45,344 bases of DNA. It comes from Gryganskiella cystojenkinii (Eukaryota; Mortierellomycota; Mortierellomycetes; Mortierellales; Mortierellaceae). The translations under genes and the position numbers were made by a program. This document shows positions 33,401 to 45,183 of this stretch, piece after piece; the stretch's first letter is position 1; each line of letters begins with the position of its first letter. Below the pieces are notes generated by a model. The model saw only the letters and a list, made by a program, of their open reading frames with translations. It searched no databases and had not been told where the DNA came from. Location: NCBI GenBank assembly GCA_015852425.1, contig JAAAIG010000026.1, forward strand, positions 1 through 45,344, given 5' to 3'.

Positions 33401-35429
33401 TCTGATTGCCAAGAGGGTTTGCGTTGCTGCAAGTTGTTGCTGGCCTGATTCCCGGAAAGAAGAGTCGAGGCAAGGAGATCAATCCTAGGCTCTACACTTT
33501 CGTCCTCCCAAGAGAACCGCTTGGGCTGCAACGCTGGCAGGTGAGCATAGTCCTGAAGTGAGGGATGAATGTTGTTCTTTTGATTATCGGCCTTGTTCTG
33601 ACTTGGCGCTGGGACAGGGTCGCTCATGGTCGAGTACTCGACAAGTGTACGAAGTTTGGGACTCTGCATCACGACCTGGGGCTTGGGGGACAAACGCTCA
33701 TTGCCACTGTTGCGTCGCTGAAGGTTCGAAAACATGTTGGGAGAGTCTTTGAGTTTGCTGGGGAGACTGGATCGACGCTTTTGCCGCTTATCTGCAAACA
33801 ACCTGTCAGCCTCGGCTTGGATCGCACGCTCCTCTTCATCGTCCAACGGTTCTTGTGAGGTCGAGGAGAGTTGAATCAGGAGTTGCTGAGAAGGTTGCGA
33901 TAGCACCTGTGGCAGAGACTGTGGGGCAGAATCTCGTCCAGAATGATCCTGAGAGACCCTGTTCTCATCCGGTTTCTTGACCTGTCGAGTCCGTTCTGTG
34001 CGATCTGTCGTTGTCGTGCGTGGAACTTCGCGTTCCGTTCGACGAGTCACACCACGACGACCACCGCGAGGACCAATGGCTGGCGAGGTCATCTCTTGCA
34101 ACATAGCCTCATAATCGTCCAACGATGGCAAAGGAGCATCGTCTTGTTGTTGTTGTTGCTGTGCAGGTTCGCGTCTCCTTTGGGCTCGATTATGCGATGA
34201 CCTGGGGGATTCGTTCCGACGTTCGTTCATGACATCTATAGTGGGCGGCGGTGCATGCTGTTGATCGAAATGATGTGGTGGCGACTGCGCCGGCGGGAAA
34301 GACGACTGCTGTTTGAATGACAGTAACTCATGCGATTCCTTGGTTGCTGCAGCGGCAGATTCCATGGCAGCACGCTCCTCTTGGTTCCCGAAATCAAGGG
34401 CTGGTTGTTGTTGCTGTTGCTGTTGCTCTTTCTCTTGCTGTTGCTGCAGCTGCAGCTGCTGTTCGTGCAACTGGTGTTGCTGCTGCTGCTGCAATTGTTG
34501 AGAATAGTGTTGTTGAAGCTCTTGCTGTTGCTGAAACTGTTGCTGCTGTTGTGCATCCTGAAATTGAAATGGCTGACTGAACGCACCACTCTGTTGACTC
34601 GAAAAGCTTTCATGACCTTCTCGGCGATTGTAGTTGTAGTTGTCAAAGTTACTCTGGATCGAGCCCATGTTGTTGCTCTGAGCATAGCTGCCATGCTTCG
34701 GTGGTGAGCGACTGTAATTGTTTTGATTAATGCTGTTGCTGTTGCTGTTGTTGTTCATACTCATATTGCTGTTTTGTTGGTAGGTTTGCTGGTGGTACAG
34801 GGGATTGTTGTTAACCCCGCTGATGTTACTGTTGTTGCTGTTGCTTCGGTAACGACCTGAGGATGAGGAGGATGAGGTTGAGATATGACGATGTAGTTGG
34901 CTGTTTGAAACCGCGGAGGTGAGAGATTGACCGCGCGGCTGGGGCTGAATCAATGGCGAACCGAACTTGTTGCTTTGTTGCTGTTGGTACTGCATTGAAC
35001 TGTGAGGGGACGAATGCTGCTGATAGTGGTGATAATTTGGTTGATTGAAAGAACTCGTATTGGAGCTGTAGGCGTGCTGGTCACCCGAGGAAGAGGTCCA
35101 ACTCTGGAACGATGTGACGGACTCCGTGGAGGGCTTCTAAAAGTACATTAAAAGAAAATGGGTCAGGATTCATGGACATTGCAGCGGGAATTATGCATTA
35201 CATTTGCATTAAGCATAAAAAAAAGGACAATTACCAGTGGGTTGTTGTTTCTGGGATGGTTCCAGTCCGCGTCTGGCTGAACGTGCCCTTCTTGGTATTG
35301 CAACGGTGGCTGCTGCTGTTGTTGAGGGTGCAATTGAGGATGGTGTCCGTTAGGAACAGGGGAAAAGGACCGTTCCTGTTGTTGTTGTTGCTGTTGCTGT
35401 TGTTGGATCGGGAAGGGATATCGACTCAT
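30406..35429 (-). CDS. large polyQ and coiled-coil protein, function unknown
   Basis: Two exons, 35429-35235 and 35136-30406, are joined in phase 0 over a 99-bp intron, giving about 1641 residues. The N-terminal half is low complexity: polyQ in exon 1, Asn/Ser/Gln-rich stretches, a Gln run in DVDTEDVQ..., and Pro-rich linkers (PPPPSSPLPDLPPPSPP). From LQLRKRISQLERELANRE onward the protein is a long coiled coil, including seven 11-residue units of the type QDHADVLERTA (about residues 1288-1364). It ends with a short Ser/Pro tail. No enzyme motif is visible. Layout suits a scaffold or tether (polarity, cytoskeleton or vesicle), but this is inference. A 10-N gap at 32761-32770 falls in a Ser-rich part; the frame continues on both sides, so the gap may be close to true length. 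Confidence 0.85.
31238..31468 (-). repeat. 33-bp coding minisatellite, 7 units
   Basis: Seven contiguous 33-bp units begin at 31238, 31271, 31304, 31337, 31370, 31403 and 31436. Each encodes one 11-residue unit, consensus QDHADVLERTA on the minus strand. Units differ at a few positions each, mostly with conservative or silent changes. An 11-residue period is the hendecad of right-handed or untwisted coiled coils, so the repeat extends the rod rather than breaking it. Confidence 0.92.
32761..32770. other. assembly gap (10 N)
   Basis: Ten N bases interrupt the coiled-coil gene. The sequence ACACT occurs immediately on both sides, in a Ser-rich low-complexity stretch, so a short repeat probably blocked assembly. 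The number of missing bases is not known. Confidence 1.
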
Positions 35430-36383
35430 CCTCGGCCAGCGCTATGAGAACCAGGTCAAATGGTGGAGGGTTGGAGGATGACTACGAAGAAAGACGTGAG
35501 AGTGGAGGGAAGAGGGCAGGTACGTGAACAAGAGAAGAAGAAAGAGAGTTGGAGAGAAGAAAATGAATAAGGAAATGAATTCGGCGCACACAACAAATCA
35601 GACGTGTCCGCAAATCAGGTTCCGATCTCGCTCGTCCTCGTTCGTCCGTTCGTCCCTTTTTCCTCATTTTACTTTTTTTTCTCGGCCACTCCGCAACCGT
35701 CATTTTCATTTTTTTTATTGCGATGAAACCCAGTTACAGGGCCAAAAGCAGATGAGGGGAAGTGGAATTCAAGGAGAGAGAACAGGGGGGAGGGCATGTT
35801 CTGGATGATGCAGGTGGGCAGGGAAGAAAGGAGGCCCACAAGTGGGTTTGATGTTCCAACAGGATCATGCAGTAGAATGGAGGAGAAGCAGTGAGGTATT
35901 TGCGATGAAAAGTGTTCGTGCAACCACGCTTGATCTTGAAAAAATATGAGCATTAAAAATAGGGTGTGTCTTTGCCCGAGATAACAGGCAAGATGGACAG
36001 ACCACAGGGGCTGTGAGCACCTTCCTTTGCACCATATCGCCAACAACCGTAATGCAAGCGCCAAAAAGATGATGGTTTTGAGAGCGAAATTGTAGTCATT
36101 TATCGTTCTCCGCCCAGAAAAAACTTTCACTCCAGCCACCACAAACAACTTCAGCAGACTTCGACATCTTTGATTTGAAGTGTGCAGTTTTGACGTTCCT
36201 TGGCTCCCTGAAGAGTGATCTAGAAGGCGTCAACATAACTGGTCCTTCTGTCCATGCCTAAAAAATCTTTATGGTCATCGAACTACAAGCAGGTCGCTAG
36301 CGAGAAAAGTATAAAAATAACAATGGAAAGTAAAAAAAATATATTTTGTTCTCTTTACTGCCTGTTTCTTGCTCCTTTGTCTA
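35430..36383. promoter_or_regulatory. interval between ARP8 and the coiled-coil gene
   Basis: Both neighbours are on the minus strand, so this 954-bp stretch holds the 3' flank of ARP8 (right side) and the promoter and leader of the coiled-coil gene (left side). Near 35470-35760 the minus strand is partly CT-rich, as expected for a leader. No additional gene is supported. Confidence 0.5.
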
Positions 36384-39300
36384 TCATTCCTTGGACTGCC
36401 AGACAAACAGGGCCTTGTCTCTCAGGATCTTGCGTCCCATCAACTCCCATTCAAGAGGCTTGATCCACAACTCGTTGGCCGTCTCCAACTTGCCCAGGAC
36501 CGACGCCCCTTTCCAGACCAACAACCTCGGATCCATCTCTCTTGGCGAAGGTAAAACTTCGACCTTCTCGACCGTCGTCAACGTTGCTGGAAGCGCTTGG
36601 AACAATCGATCCTCCAGAACGCGATCAAAGCCCTTGACCATACCACCGCCTCCGACTAGGATAATTGACCCATACAACTTTTTGGATCGTTCTTCACTTC
36701 CACAGTTCGAGATACATTGAGCCACGACCACATCCAATGCGACCAAACTTGAGAAATGATCCTTGCCGATCGTACCAGCAATCTCCCAGGACTTGTCCGT
36801 CGTCGTGACTGAGGGTTCCATTGCAAATGGAATTACAGCAGGGATCACGGGTACTGAAGGTGGTAAAGGTACAGAAGGAGCAGGGGTTTGAACTGGGGTA
36901 GCGGCAACGGGCGTACCTGCTTGAGGTGTTCCGACGTTCTCCTCTCCTGCAACTGTTGGTGTCCCTGCTCTTGCTGCGGCTGCTGCTGCTGCTGCTGCAG
37001 AAGCCGAGACTGTCGTCTTTTTAGTGTTTTGATTCATCAACGAGATCTATTTAGATTTTCAAAACAAGTGTCAATTTGTTTTCTTAGCGTCGTGTTTCAT
37101 GTGGTCAAGACCATTCAAGGGGAAAGGGCAGAATGTGGCCCAGTCAACTAGAAAAATTAAAATCTTACTGCTGGTGCATCCTCGTTGATGTCTTCGTAGT
37201 TAGTCAGCTTCGCAAAACTAGGCGCAATCTCGCGTTCCTCAATCCATCTTCGGATGACACCAGGGAAGAACAGGCACTAAAATAACATGAATAGAACCAA
37301 CGAAGGGAGAGAATTAATATACAATCAGACAAAACATCGCATTCCTTTTTCATGCAAACCTCTGAAGCAAAACCAGGCAAACCGAGCTCACCATAGGTGA
37401 AATTGCGACCTCGTCATAGACTTTGACTTGATATTTCTCTGTCTGATGTTCGGGTTTGCGCACAAAGAACGAATAAACCTGGACGGTCAAATCAGCCTCA
37501 TTCATCGTGCACCACTTCTCCTTCAAATCCTCCATCAGCCTCCAGTCATAGGTTTGTGCCAGATCCAAGTCCTCGTAAGGGAATCCCGTCCGCTGGACCA
37601 GGGCCGAGAAACATCTTGTAATATCATCTCCTCCGTACTTTAAAACCGCACGAGAATTGGGGATACAGATACCGTCCTCAACACAGGCGACTTTTGTGAC
37701 CTCTGCTCCGATATCGACCACGCAAGCAGCCGAAACACCGGCACCAAAGGAAGCACAGACAGACTCTTGTTGAACCATCACACCCTTGAACTGCATCGAT
37801 CTGAGCAACATCCCGACCAACTCTGTCACATAGACCTTGCTGTACAAATCAGGGATGACTAACAGAGCATAGTGTTTCTATTTGATATAAAGGAAAAGAT
37901 ATGGATGTTCTTTAGTCATTTGTCTCAATGGGCGATATCAAAATCTGGCTCATGGTCATTCTCGCCCCTGTTGTCGCTACATACCCGAAAGGTCTTATGA
38001 TCGATTCCCAAATCATCCTCGATGACCTTGGTCCATATCGTCTCCAGATCCGAGACAACGACTCGAGGAGTTGTATAATCCATATCATTCAGTTTGCCTC
38101 CGACGATGGGCCATCGCAACTTGAAAGTATGGTTCTTTCCTGGAGGCAAATTCAATGCCTTTTGTCCAATGATATATTCGCTTTCAGCTGCTGGGTCGGT
38201 CCATTCGACCTTGTACGGATCATTATGGTCGAGAATGCGTTCAGGCCGTGTCGAGGTGTTAAAGGATCGGACCTGGGTCTTGGCATTAGGAACAGGTCGA
38301 CGCTTTGCTGCTTTCATGCGCTGCTTGAGGTCGTATTCAATCACTTGCAGATACTGGTCGTTGACAACCTATATGAACGAAAAGGAATACAAAGATTTAA
38401 GGTAAGCATTCTCTGGAAGATTTCTCTTCGTAAGTTTACTGATCTCCTCGGTTACTTACATCGGCCTCGTCATTCTCGTGTTCTTGCTCCTCCTCTTCCT
38501 CGTCGACATCAACATCCATGCCGTTTGATTCTTCCTCTTCTTTTTTCTTGGCCTCTTCGTCTTCCGCAGCAGTTGCTGCTGTGGTCTCGCTCTCGGAGGT
38601 AGTCGTCGTGGTCGTTTCTGTTGTTACTGGTTCCTCTTTGGGGATCTTGGGCGCGACTGCAGTCACAGCTGGTTTCCGCATACGACGCGCGATACAATGA
38701 GGAATGACGACTGGGTACGCATCTGAGGCTCGTCCGATCCTCAAGAACTTTGATCCAGGGTGAATGACGATAATCTTTTTGCCAGTATCGCTTGACTAAA
38801 AATAGAAGTAAAAGCGTGGTGACAAGCATATAGGTCAATTGAGTTGACTTGACTATTGAGGTCATAAGCATAGCAAACATGTCGCCAACAAAGAAGCAGA
38901 AAAACTTACAGACTGAGTCTCGCCGTTCTCATCCATCTCATCGACGACACTGTGCTCCGAGTCACTATCACTCGTGAATTCGTCCTCATCCTGGTCCTCC
39001 TTGTCTTTGTCCTCGTCTTGATCTTCGTCCTTTTCATCTTCATCTTCTTCATCCGCAAAGATACCCTTCCGGATCGCCGCCAACTCATCGTGCTTCTTCT
39101 TCTTGATTGCAAGCGCAGCTGCATCATCGCCGTTCAAGGCCTCGGAATCCGTAGGACTAGCACCGTTATTTTCCTTAATCTCTCCATCAACTTCTGTTCC
39201 TCCTTCTTCCTTGGTCTCCTCGTCCGAGGGAGCCTTACGCTTCCGCCGTTTTTGTTTCGTCGCTAGATCCTTGAGGACAAAATTCTTTTCAGTCTTCAGA

Positions 39301-40115
39301 AAGTTACTGGTCACGTTCCTGGTCGGTAATCCGACCTGGGGTGCAAAAGTCGTGAACTTGAACTGGGGAACATAGGCTCTGACGGCAGGCTGTGGAGGTA
39401 GAGCTGGTTTGTTACGGACGCTGTCAAAGTTGCTTGAAGATGGTGGAAGTTTTGACGGATCGGCTCCGGCTTCAGTGGTAACGGAGTTGGCCGGAGTGGC
39501 TGTTGCTGTCGGTGCCTCCGTTTCGGTCGCAGAGGATGCGGCGTTTTCGGGTTCACCAATGACGACAATCGGTACTGATGGCTGCGCGGTCGAGTCTACT
39601 GCTGTTCCTGCTGAAGTTGTTTCTGTAGATGGCCCCTGGGACTCGCTTGCTGAAGTCTTTGTATGCGAAACACTGGAGGTCGCTACCTGTTGTGATGAGT
39701 CCTCCTTCAGGGTCGCCTCTGATTTCTCTCCAGACTTGAGAGTCTCTTGTGCTGGAGGAACGGTGTCAACATCCATCGTCATATCCTCGTGCTGGTGTCC
39801 TGGCGTGGCGCTCTTGTATTCGGGAGCAGAAGGCTGCTTGTCTCCAGGCTGCTCAGTAGCTGAAGACTGTAATGGCTCTTCCGTGGAGGTGTCTTTAGAA
39901 GCTGATGCAGCAGCATTGCTCAATGAGGCTGCATTGTTGCCGCCCTTCTGATCCTGATCAATAAGCTCTGGCTGAGATGGTGGCGCGAAAGACTCTGGAT
40001 TGGATGCACTCTTTGCAACAACGGTCACAGACTCGGGTTGACTTGTTTCTATGGTAGATTGTGCGGTCGTGCTGTCGTCAACCTCCATGTGCACATCCTC
40101 CATGGGGGTATCCAT
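36384..40115 (-). CDS. ARP8: actin-related protein 8, INO80 subunit
   Basis: Six exons, 40115-38910, 38795-38460, 38368-37985, 37877-37392, 37276-37169 and 37046-36384, all join in phase 0 and give 1060 residues. Residues 1-402 are a Ser/Thr/Glu-rich extension that ends in a basic then acidic patch; it contains YVPQFKFTTFAPQ and SNFLKTEKNFVLKDL. The actin fold starts at KKIIVIHPGSKFLRIGRASD. Typical ARP8 blocks follow: DHNDPYKVEWTDPAAESEYIIGQKAL, HYALLVIPDLYSKVYVTELVGMLL, QQESVCASFGAGVSAACVVDIGAEVTKVACVEDG, ILVGGGGMVKGF and EMDPRLLVWKGASVLGKLETANELWI, ending near FVW as in human ARP8. In other species ARP8 binds nucleosomes or actin within INO80. An Ala-rich, Pro-rich insert follows the sixth acceptor. 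The start is the ATG of MDTPMEDVHME; an upstream in-frame CTG/ATG-like extension is leader-like. Confidence 0.94.
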
Positions 40116-40555
40116 CGTGGATTGCTGATTAATTCCGTTGAAGAGATGTAAAAGCAAAAGGGATTTGTGATTGATGGAATTCCATTGAAACACATTTTGA
40201 ACAGAAAGGAGGGACAAACGGACAGACTGCAAGAAGGGTCATTTTTGGGACTGCTTTTTTCCATGAACCAGATCGTACCTTCACTTGCACAATCCCCTCC
40301 CTCCCCGTCTTCAAACCACTCTAAGAAACCATTCTGGTGACTGTACAAGGGTGTGAATGTTATTTAAAGAAAAATCGTCTACTCTCTACAATGGGGGTGG
40401 AATAAAACTATTAGCAGGATAAGAACAACAGGGAGCTGTCTATGATTGTAAAAAAATATGCAAAACGAGGGAAGAACGACTTGGGGGAAGAAACGTAGGA
40501 AAAAACATAGCAAAATCAAAAAAAGATACACTAAAAGAGCAAAAAAAGACTCTTT
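40116..40555. promoter_or_regulatory. ARP8 promoter and CYS3 3' flank
   Basis: A 440-bp interval between two minus-strand genes: ARP8 promoter and leader on the left, 3' flank of the cystathionine gamma-lyase gene on the right. The part near 40450-40550 is A-rich on the plus strand. No further gene is seen. Confidence 0.5.
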
Positions 40556-43135
40556 TTACAACTTGACAGCAGCCTCAAGAGCAGCCAAGACATCCTCGAC
40601 AAGATCCTCGGTATCCTCAATACCGACCGAGAGACGGATCAAGTTCTCAGTAATTCCAAGCGCAGCACGGTCCTCAGCAGAGACTGATCCATGGGTCATG
40701 GTCGCGGGCAACTCGCAAAGCGACTCGACACCTCCGAGAGACTCGGCGAGGGTAAAGAACTTGACGCTGCGCAAGAAAGCATTGGCAGTTTGCAAATCAC
40801 CCTTGATACGGAAAGAGATCATACCACCAAAGCCCTTCTGTTGACGCTTAGCAAGAGCATGCTGGGGGTGCGAGGGCAAACCGGGGTAGATGACGTTCTC
40901 AACACGGGGCGAAGCCTCCAAAGCCTCAGCAATGGCCTGAGCAGAGGCAGCATGCTGACGCATACGCAAGTGCAAGGTCTTGAGACCACGGTTAGCGAGG
41001 AAACAGTCAAAAGCCGAGGGAACAGCTCCGATCGAGTTCTGCAAGAAAGCCAACTTGGTAAAGATCGCCTCATCCGAGGTGACAGCAACACCCATGACAA
41101 CATCCGAGTGTCCGTTGATGTACTTGGTGACCGAGTGAACGACAATATCGGCACCGAGCGCGAGGGGGTTCTGGAAGAAGGGACTCATAAAGGTGTTGTC
41201 AACGACCAACTTGGCATTGTGCTTATGGGCAATATCAGCGACGGCCTTAATGTCAACAAGACGCAACGTGGGGTTGGTGGGGGTCTCGACCCAGACGAGC
41301 TTGGTGTTGGGGCGGATGACCGAGGCAACGTTGGCGGCATCGGCGAGATCGACAAAGGTAACCTCAACGCCGAGGACAGAGGCGACCTTGGTGAAGTAAC
41401 GGTAAGTACCTCCGTAAACGTCGTTCACAGAGACAATGTGGGATCCAGCGGGGAGAGAGCTGACAATGGTGGCGGTCGTGGCTGATCCAGAGGAGAAGGC
41501 CAATCCGTGCTTGGCACCCTCGAGAGCAGCGACGGCGGTCTCAAAGGCGTGGCGGGAGGGGTTTCCACTGCGGGAGTAGTCGAAGCCCTATTGGTATGAA
41601 AAGAATAGACGCTCGCTGGTGAGTTGCTTGAAACTCTTTCGATCAAGAGTAGGGAGGCATGCTGCCAATAGTTCAAATGAGAGTAGGGGTGCTATTTGCG
41701 CGTTTCTCCAATTGCAGCCCAACCACTACAAAAACAAGAAGAAGTTGGGTCAAGCAAGGTTGTTCTCCCACGGATACTTTGTACGACCACCTCTTTTCCC
41801 GACGTTGAGCTTTTTTTTTCCTTGTTTTGACCTGGACCCCAACACAACTTCTGCAATATAAAAAAGTAACATGGAAGAAAAGGTCTCGATTCAATTGTTC
41901 TGGTGCCTTTCCTGTAACCCTCTTCACTGCAAAAGTCGAAGTCGCGCATCTTGGCTATTCCCACTGCTTGGATTGTCGTCCTTTTTTTTTCCACTCTTCT
42001 TCCTGTGCTTATTTTATTTTCTCATCTGGGATTCAAAGTTCAGTCCGACTCCTCGAGCACACAATCCTCATTCTAAAATATAGGATTGAATTGAAAAAAA
42101 AAAAAATGATTTCGAACCAAAACAAAAATATAAAAAAAAAGTCCCCAACCGACTTCGTCACCTCATTAACTCACGAGCAGGGTCCCCCTTAGTTTCGCCC
42201 CTCTCCCTCTTGTCGGATCCCTGGTAGTATCGACAGTGTTCAAAAACCCATAGCGTGCTATTGTTCTTTCAATAAATTGATTCCATAATGTCTCTGTGTC
42301 TCACTGTGTTCCCATCGAACCGATGGCGCCATCGCTTTGTGTTGTGGATCGCAATGGCTGTAAACTTCCGTGCATCACTCGCATTATTGCCTTTTCTTTC
42401 TGACAAATCAATCCTCAAAAGGATAACGAACAAAAATAAATGGCATCTTTGTCGAGCGAAATAGTGTCATCCTGGGAATTACATTAAATTGGATCGCTGC
42501 GCTTCCTTTTGCCTCCCCTCTTGGTCGAAAACGTGGTCGTGTTGTAGCTGTTCGTGTTGTGTTGTAGAACCCCTGTTTGCCTTCCTCCCTCCCCCCTTTT
42601 CCAGGTTTTGCGTCGCGAAACTTCAAAACTGATCGAAACAAAAAAAAGGCGGCGTTCCAAGCTCACAAAAAGGGTACTTGCAAAACGTAACTGACTCTCT
42701 CGCCTCCCCACTCCAAGAGAGTCGTTTTCTCCGCCGGCTTTCATCAATTGGTGAATAAAAAGTGAAGGATTTGTCAAAGGAACGTACGTTGTGCTCGCCG
42801 GCGCTGTGCTGCTTGAAGGTGGTCGAGAGAGACAGAGGAGGGATAACGGCACCTAAAAACAAACAAAGAAGGGAGAGTTGAGATCCAGAGGTGGATGTCA
42901 GTTTCAAGTTTGCAGTAAGACCCGATCGAGTCATGCTCGTAGTAAACTTGCTCCATCATTCGAGGGCTGCACAAAAGAGATGAATCAAACACAAGCAGGC
43001 GAGTCGAAGGGATGGTAAACAAAAAGGCGTACCAGTGATGGGGTCGGGGTGCTGTCCGGCGTGGATAGCACGGGTGCCAAAGTTAGCCTTGAGGATGTGC
43101 TCGGCGTGATCGTCGGTGAAAAGCTTGGCAGACAT
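40556..43135 (-). CDS. CYS3: cystathionine gamma-lyase
   Basis: Three exons, 43135-43033, 42852-42788 and 41587-40556, join in phase and give 399 residues, the usual length. The protein starts MSAKLFTDDHAEHILKANFGTRAIHAGQHPDP, then AVIPPLSLSTTFKQ, then GFDYSRSGNPSRHAFETAVAALEGA. It carries the PLP-binding motif SVTKYINGHSD with the Schiff-base lysine at about residue 211 (human enzyme K212), the VYGGTYRYF tyrosine loop, and ESLGGVESL near the C-terminus. It cleaves cystathionine to cysteine, 2-oxobutyrate and ammonia in the cytosol (reverse transsulfuration). Cystathionine gamma-synthase or a related Cys/Met-metabolism enzyme is a less likely alternative; short length and ESLGGVESL context favour the lyase. 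Intron 2 is 1200 bp, far longer than the others in this window. Codon choice is strongly C-ending, suggesting high expression. Confidence 0.93.
41588..42787 (-). other. 1.2-kb second intron of the CYS3 gene
   Basis: The intron runs from a GTACGT donor to an ATAG acceptor. Several short frames occur on both strands, none protein-like. It contains a perfect 14-bp palindrome at 42321-42334 (CGATGGCGCCATCG) preceded by another CCATCG. I see no embedded gene or recognisable RNA. Confidence 0.6.
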
Positions 43136-43654
43136 GATGTGTATGTATGGGTATTAGGTGGAAGTGTTGAGGTGGAGGAGGGTGGAGTTGAAGAATGAAA
43201 AAAAATAAAGAAGAAAGAGAGAAAAACTGGCGGTGGTTGGCTCTTAAAGATTTTTTTTTTCGAGACAGCTGAATAATGGAATTTTTGTTTAAAAGGAGAA
43301 TTTTTTTTTGTTCGATTCTTTTTTTTTTTTTTTTTTTGTTCTTTTGACTTCTGACGCGTGGCGGACTTGTTTCCCACGGACCCAAAAAGGGTAGTCGACT
43401 CAAGGTACAACACACTGCTAAACAACATGAGCTCTTCCTTTTTTCTTTCCAAAGCTGCGGAGAATGAGTTTGCTTATTCATTCCTTGGCTATTGTTTATT
43501 TTCAAAATGTCAAAAAAAAAACTAGTGGGATTTGTCTATGTTACAGGGTTATGGCGAACACTAAGGGGAGAATGACGATGATGACGAGGATGATGCTGGG
43601 TAGAGGATGAAAGTAGGACGCTAAAAAAATCGTAATGTCTCAATTCCACAAATT
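43136..43654. promoter_or_regulatory. CYS3 promoter with long poly(dA:dT) tract
   Basis: A 519-bp interval upstream of the CYS3 start. A run of 19 T on the plus strand (43319-43337), with further T/A runs near 43245 and 43300, lies about 110-200 bp upstream of the ATG. Such tracts disfavour nucleosomes at strong fungal promoters. The right end is the UXT 3' flank. Confidence 0.6.
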
Positions 43655-44562
43655 TTAGAGGTTGAGATTCCGGGGAGCAGGAGTCGTATCCAGCTTCATG
43701 ATCTCGGCCATGGCCTCCAACACCTAAACAAACAACAAACAAACACAATCGACCACAAAGAGGAAATTAGTCTCTATGCTCCAAAACTAATACGGTGGCA
43801 CACGAGACCTTTGGCTCTTGTTCTTCTTTCTTTCTTTTTGTTCCTGACATACCAATTTGATATGTGCCCGGATCTGCGATGCCTTTTCCGTGTATTTGTC
43901 TGCCCGTCTAACAAAGTTGAAGAAAATAGGGTCCATTAGATGCCGCTCCAATAGCCGTTTGCTTGACCTTTTTGTCCATGATCGTTCCTCCATACTTTTG
44001 CAAATGTGTCTCCTTCTTGGTGATGAAAGTCAAAGCCTCGTCCAGAGTCAGCTCGGCATGAAATCCGAACCCGATATTGACATATATGTGCTTCGTATCC
44101 AGACTATTGGTAGAGATCATAGCAAACAAGTCAGTTTCAAGCACCCATATTGAAATCCTGTCCATGGAACATTGGTCTTTTGTGAGGCACTTCTCGTTAC
44201 ATCTTGGCTTGGACGTAAAAGTTAGATCCGAGGTCGACCTGTGTCTTCATCTCCTTGAGTCCGTTCTCCTTGATAACTTCGATATCCTTGGTCAGTTTGA
44301 GACTAAGAGAGAACGAATGAAACTTCATGTCAACTCTTTCAAACTCATGTTTCCGAAAACGAATGGGTGCATATTAAAAGAGGCTCCCCCTCCAATGCGA
44401 CGAAATCGGCCATTGCAGAAAAGAAAGCACATACTATTCCGAGATCTGGTCATATATGGCGTCCCTGGCATCGAGTGTATCCTTGAGATCTTTCCGCAAG
44501 CTTTCATTGACAAATGTCTCGTAGCGGGCAAGCTTTTGCTGGACAGTGGGATCTGATTGCAT
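43655..44562 (-). CDS. UXT: UXT-like prefoldin alpha-class protein
   Basis: Five exons, 44562-44435, 44302-44201, 44103-43996, 43907-43853 and 43723-43655, join in phase and give 153 residues (human UXT is 157). The sequence follows UXT along its length: KLARYETFVNESLRKDLKDTLDARDAIYDQISEYL, then MKTQVDLGSNFYVQAK, then IYVNIGFGFHAELTLDEALTFI, then a helix ending AHIKLVLEAMAEIMKL. This is the prefoldin layout of two helices flanking a beta hairpin. UXT acts in the URI/R2TP prefoldin-like complex and as a transcription cofactor in animals. An in-frame ATG at 44706 would add 48 residues, but family length supports 44562. The fourth exon is only 55 bp and its donor GTATGG was chosen because it alone restores frame. 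Confidence 0.9.
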
Positions 44563-45183
44563 CCTGGCGCGGCTTTCCTTCTTTGTTCTTTCTTGTATTT
44601 TACGTCCTTGGCTGAGGCTCTCTTGTAGCAGTCCCTGTCCGTGAATGAGCTTGAGTTTTAAGAAGGGAGGTCCTGATTGCAAATCGAAGCATGTTTTTGC
44701 CACCATGATCCTCTCTTGAACATCAAATCACGTGACTGTATAGTCATGTGATACAGTGCAAAAAAACCGGTATATAATAAATCAGTTATTTTTTTAATCA
44801 ATGTTTTTAACATTGAAAGTGCGACGAAATTGCCAGATCGAGATACTGCGACCGCGCAACGCCAACGTCGTCATTTTCATTTTTTGATCCGTTTTTCTCT
44901 CTTTGCTCTCAGCTGCTTTTTCCTGCCTCTAGTGCTCTCGTGTTCCCCCATGGTCTTTTTCCTGGCATCTTTGTGCTCCTCTCTTCCTTCATCCTCCGCA
45001 TCGTACCATCTTCCTTTTCAAGACTTTTAAAACTGCATCTCTTTCTCATCCCTCAAATCTTTTTGTTCCTCGCTTTCTCTATTGCATCCGACATTCATTC
45101 CTCCCGACCGTCTTCTCTCTGTTTCTCCTTTTCTTCTTCTCGCACTTTTCTCTATCCTTCTTGTTCTTCTTTTTCTTCTTCAA
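44563..45183. promoter_or_regulatory. divergent promoter of UXT and the right-edge gene
   Basis: This 621-bp interval separates opposite start codons. It contains an imperfect 24-bp inverted repeat at 44728-44751 (TCACGTGACT-GTAT-AGTCATGTGA, 9 of 10 arm pairs match) with an E-box CACGTG at 44729-44734. A TATATAATAA stretch follows at about 44771-44780. From about 44880 the plus strand is CT-rich, as expected for the leader of the right-edge gene. Confidence 0.65.

Noticed and set aside
39409..39951. 180-codon plus-strand frame rich in Val/Ser/Ala
   Set aside because: Antisense of the low-complexity ARP8 N-terminal exon; codon bias creates the open frame.
40691..41485. 264-codon plus-strand frame opposite CYS3
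   Set aside because: Antisense of a strongly codon-biased enzyme gene; no recognisable protein features.
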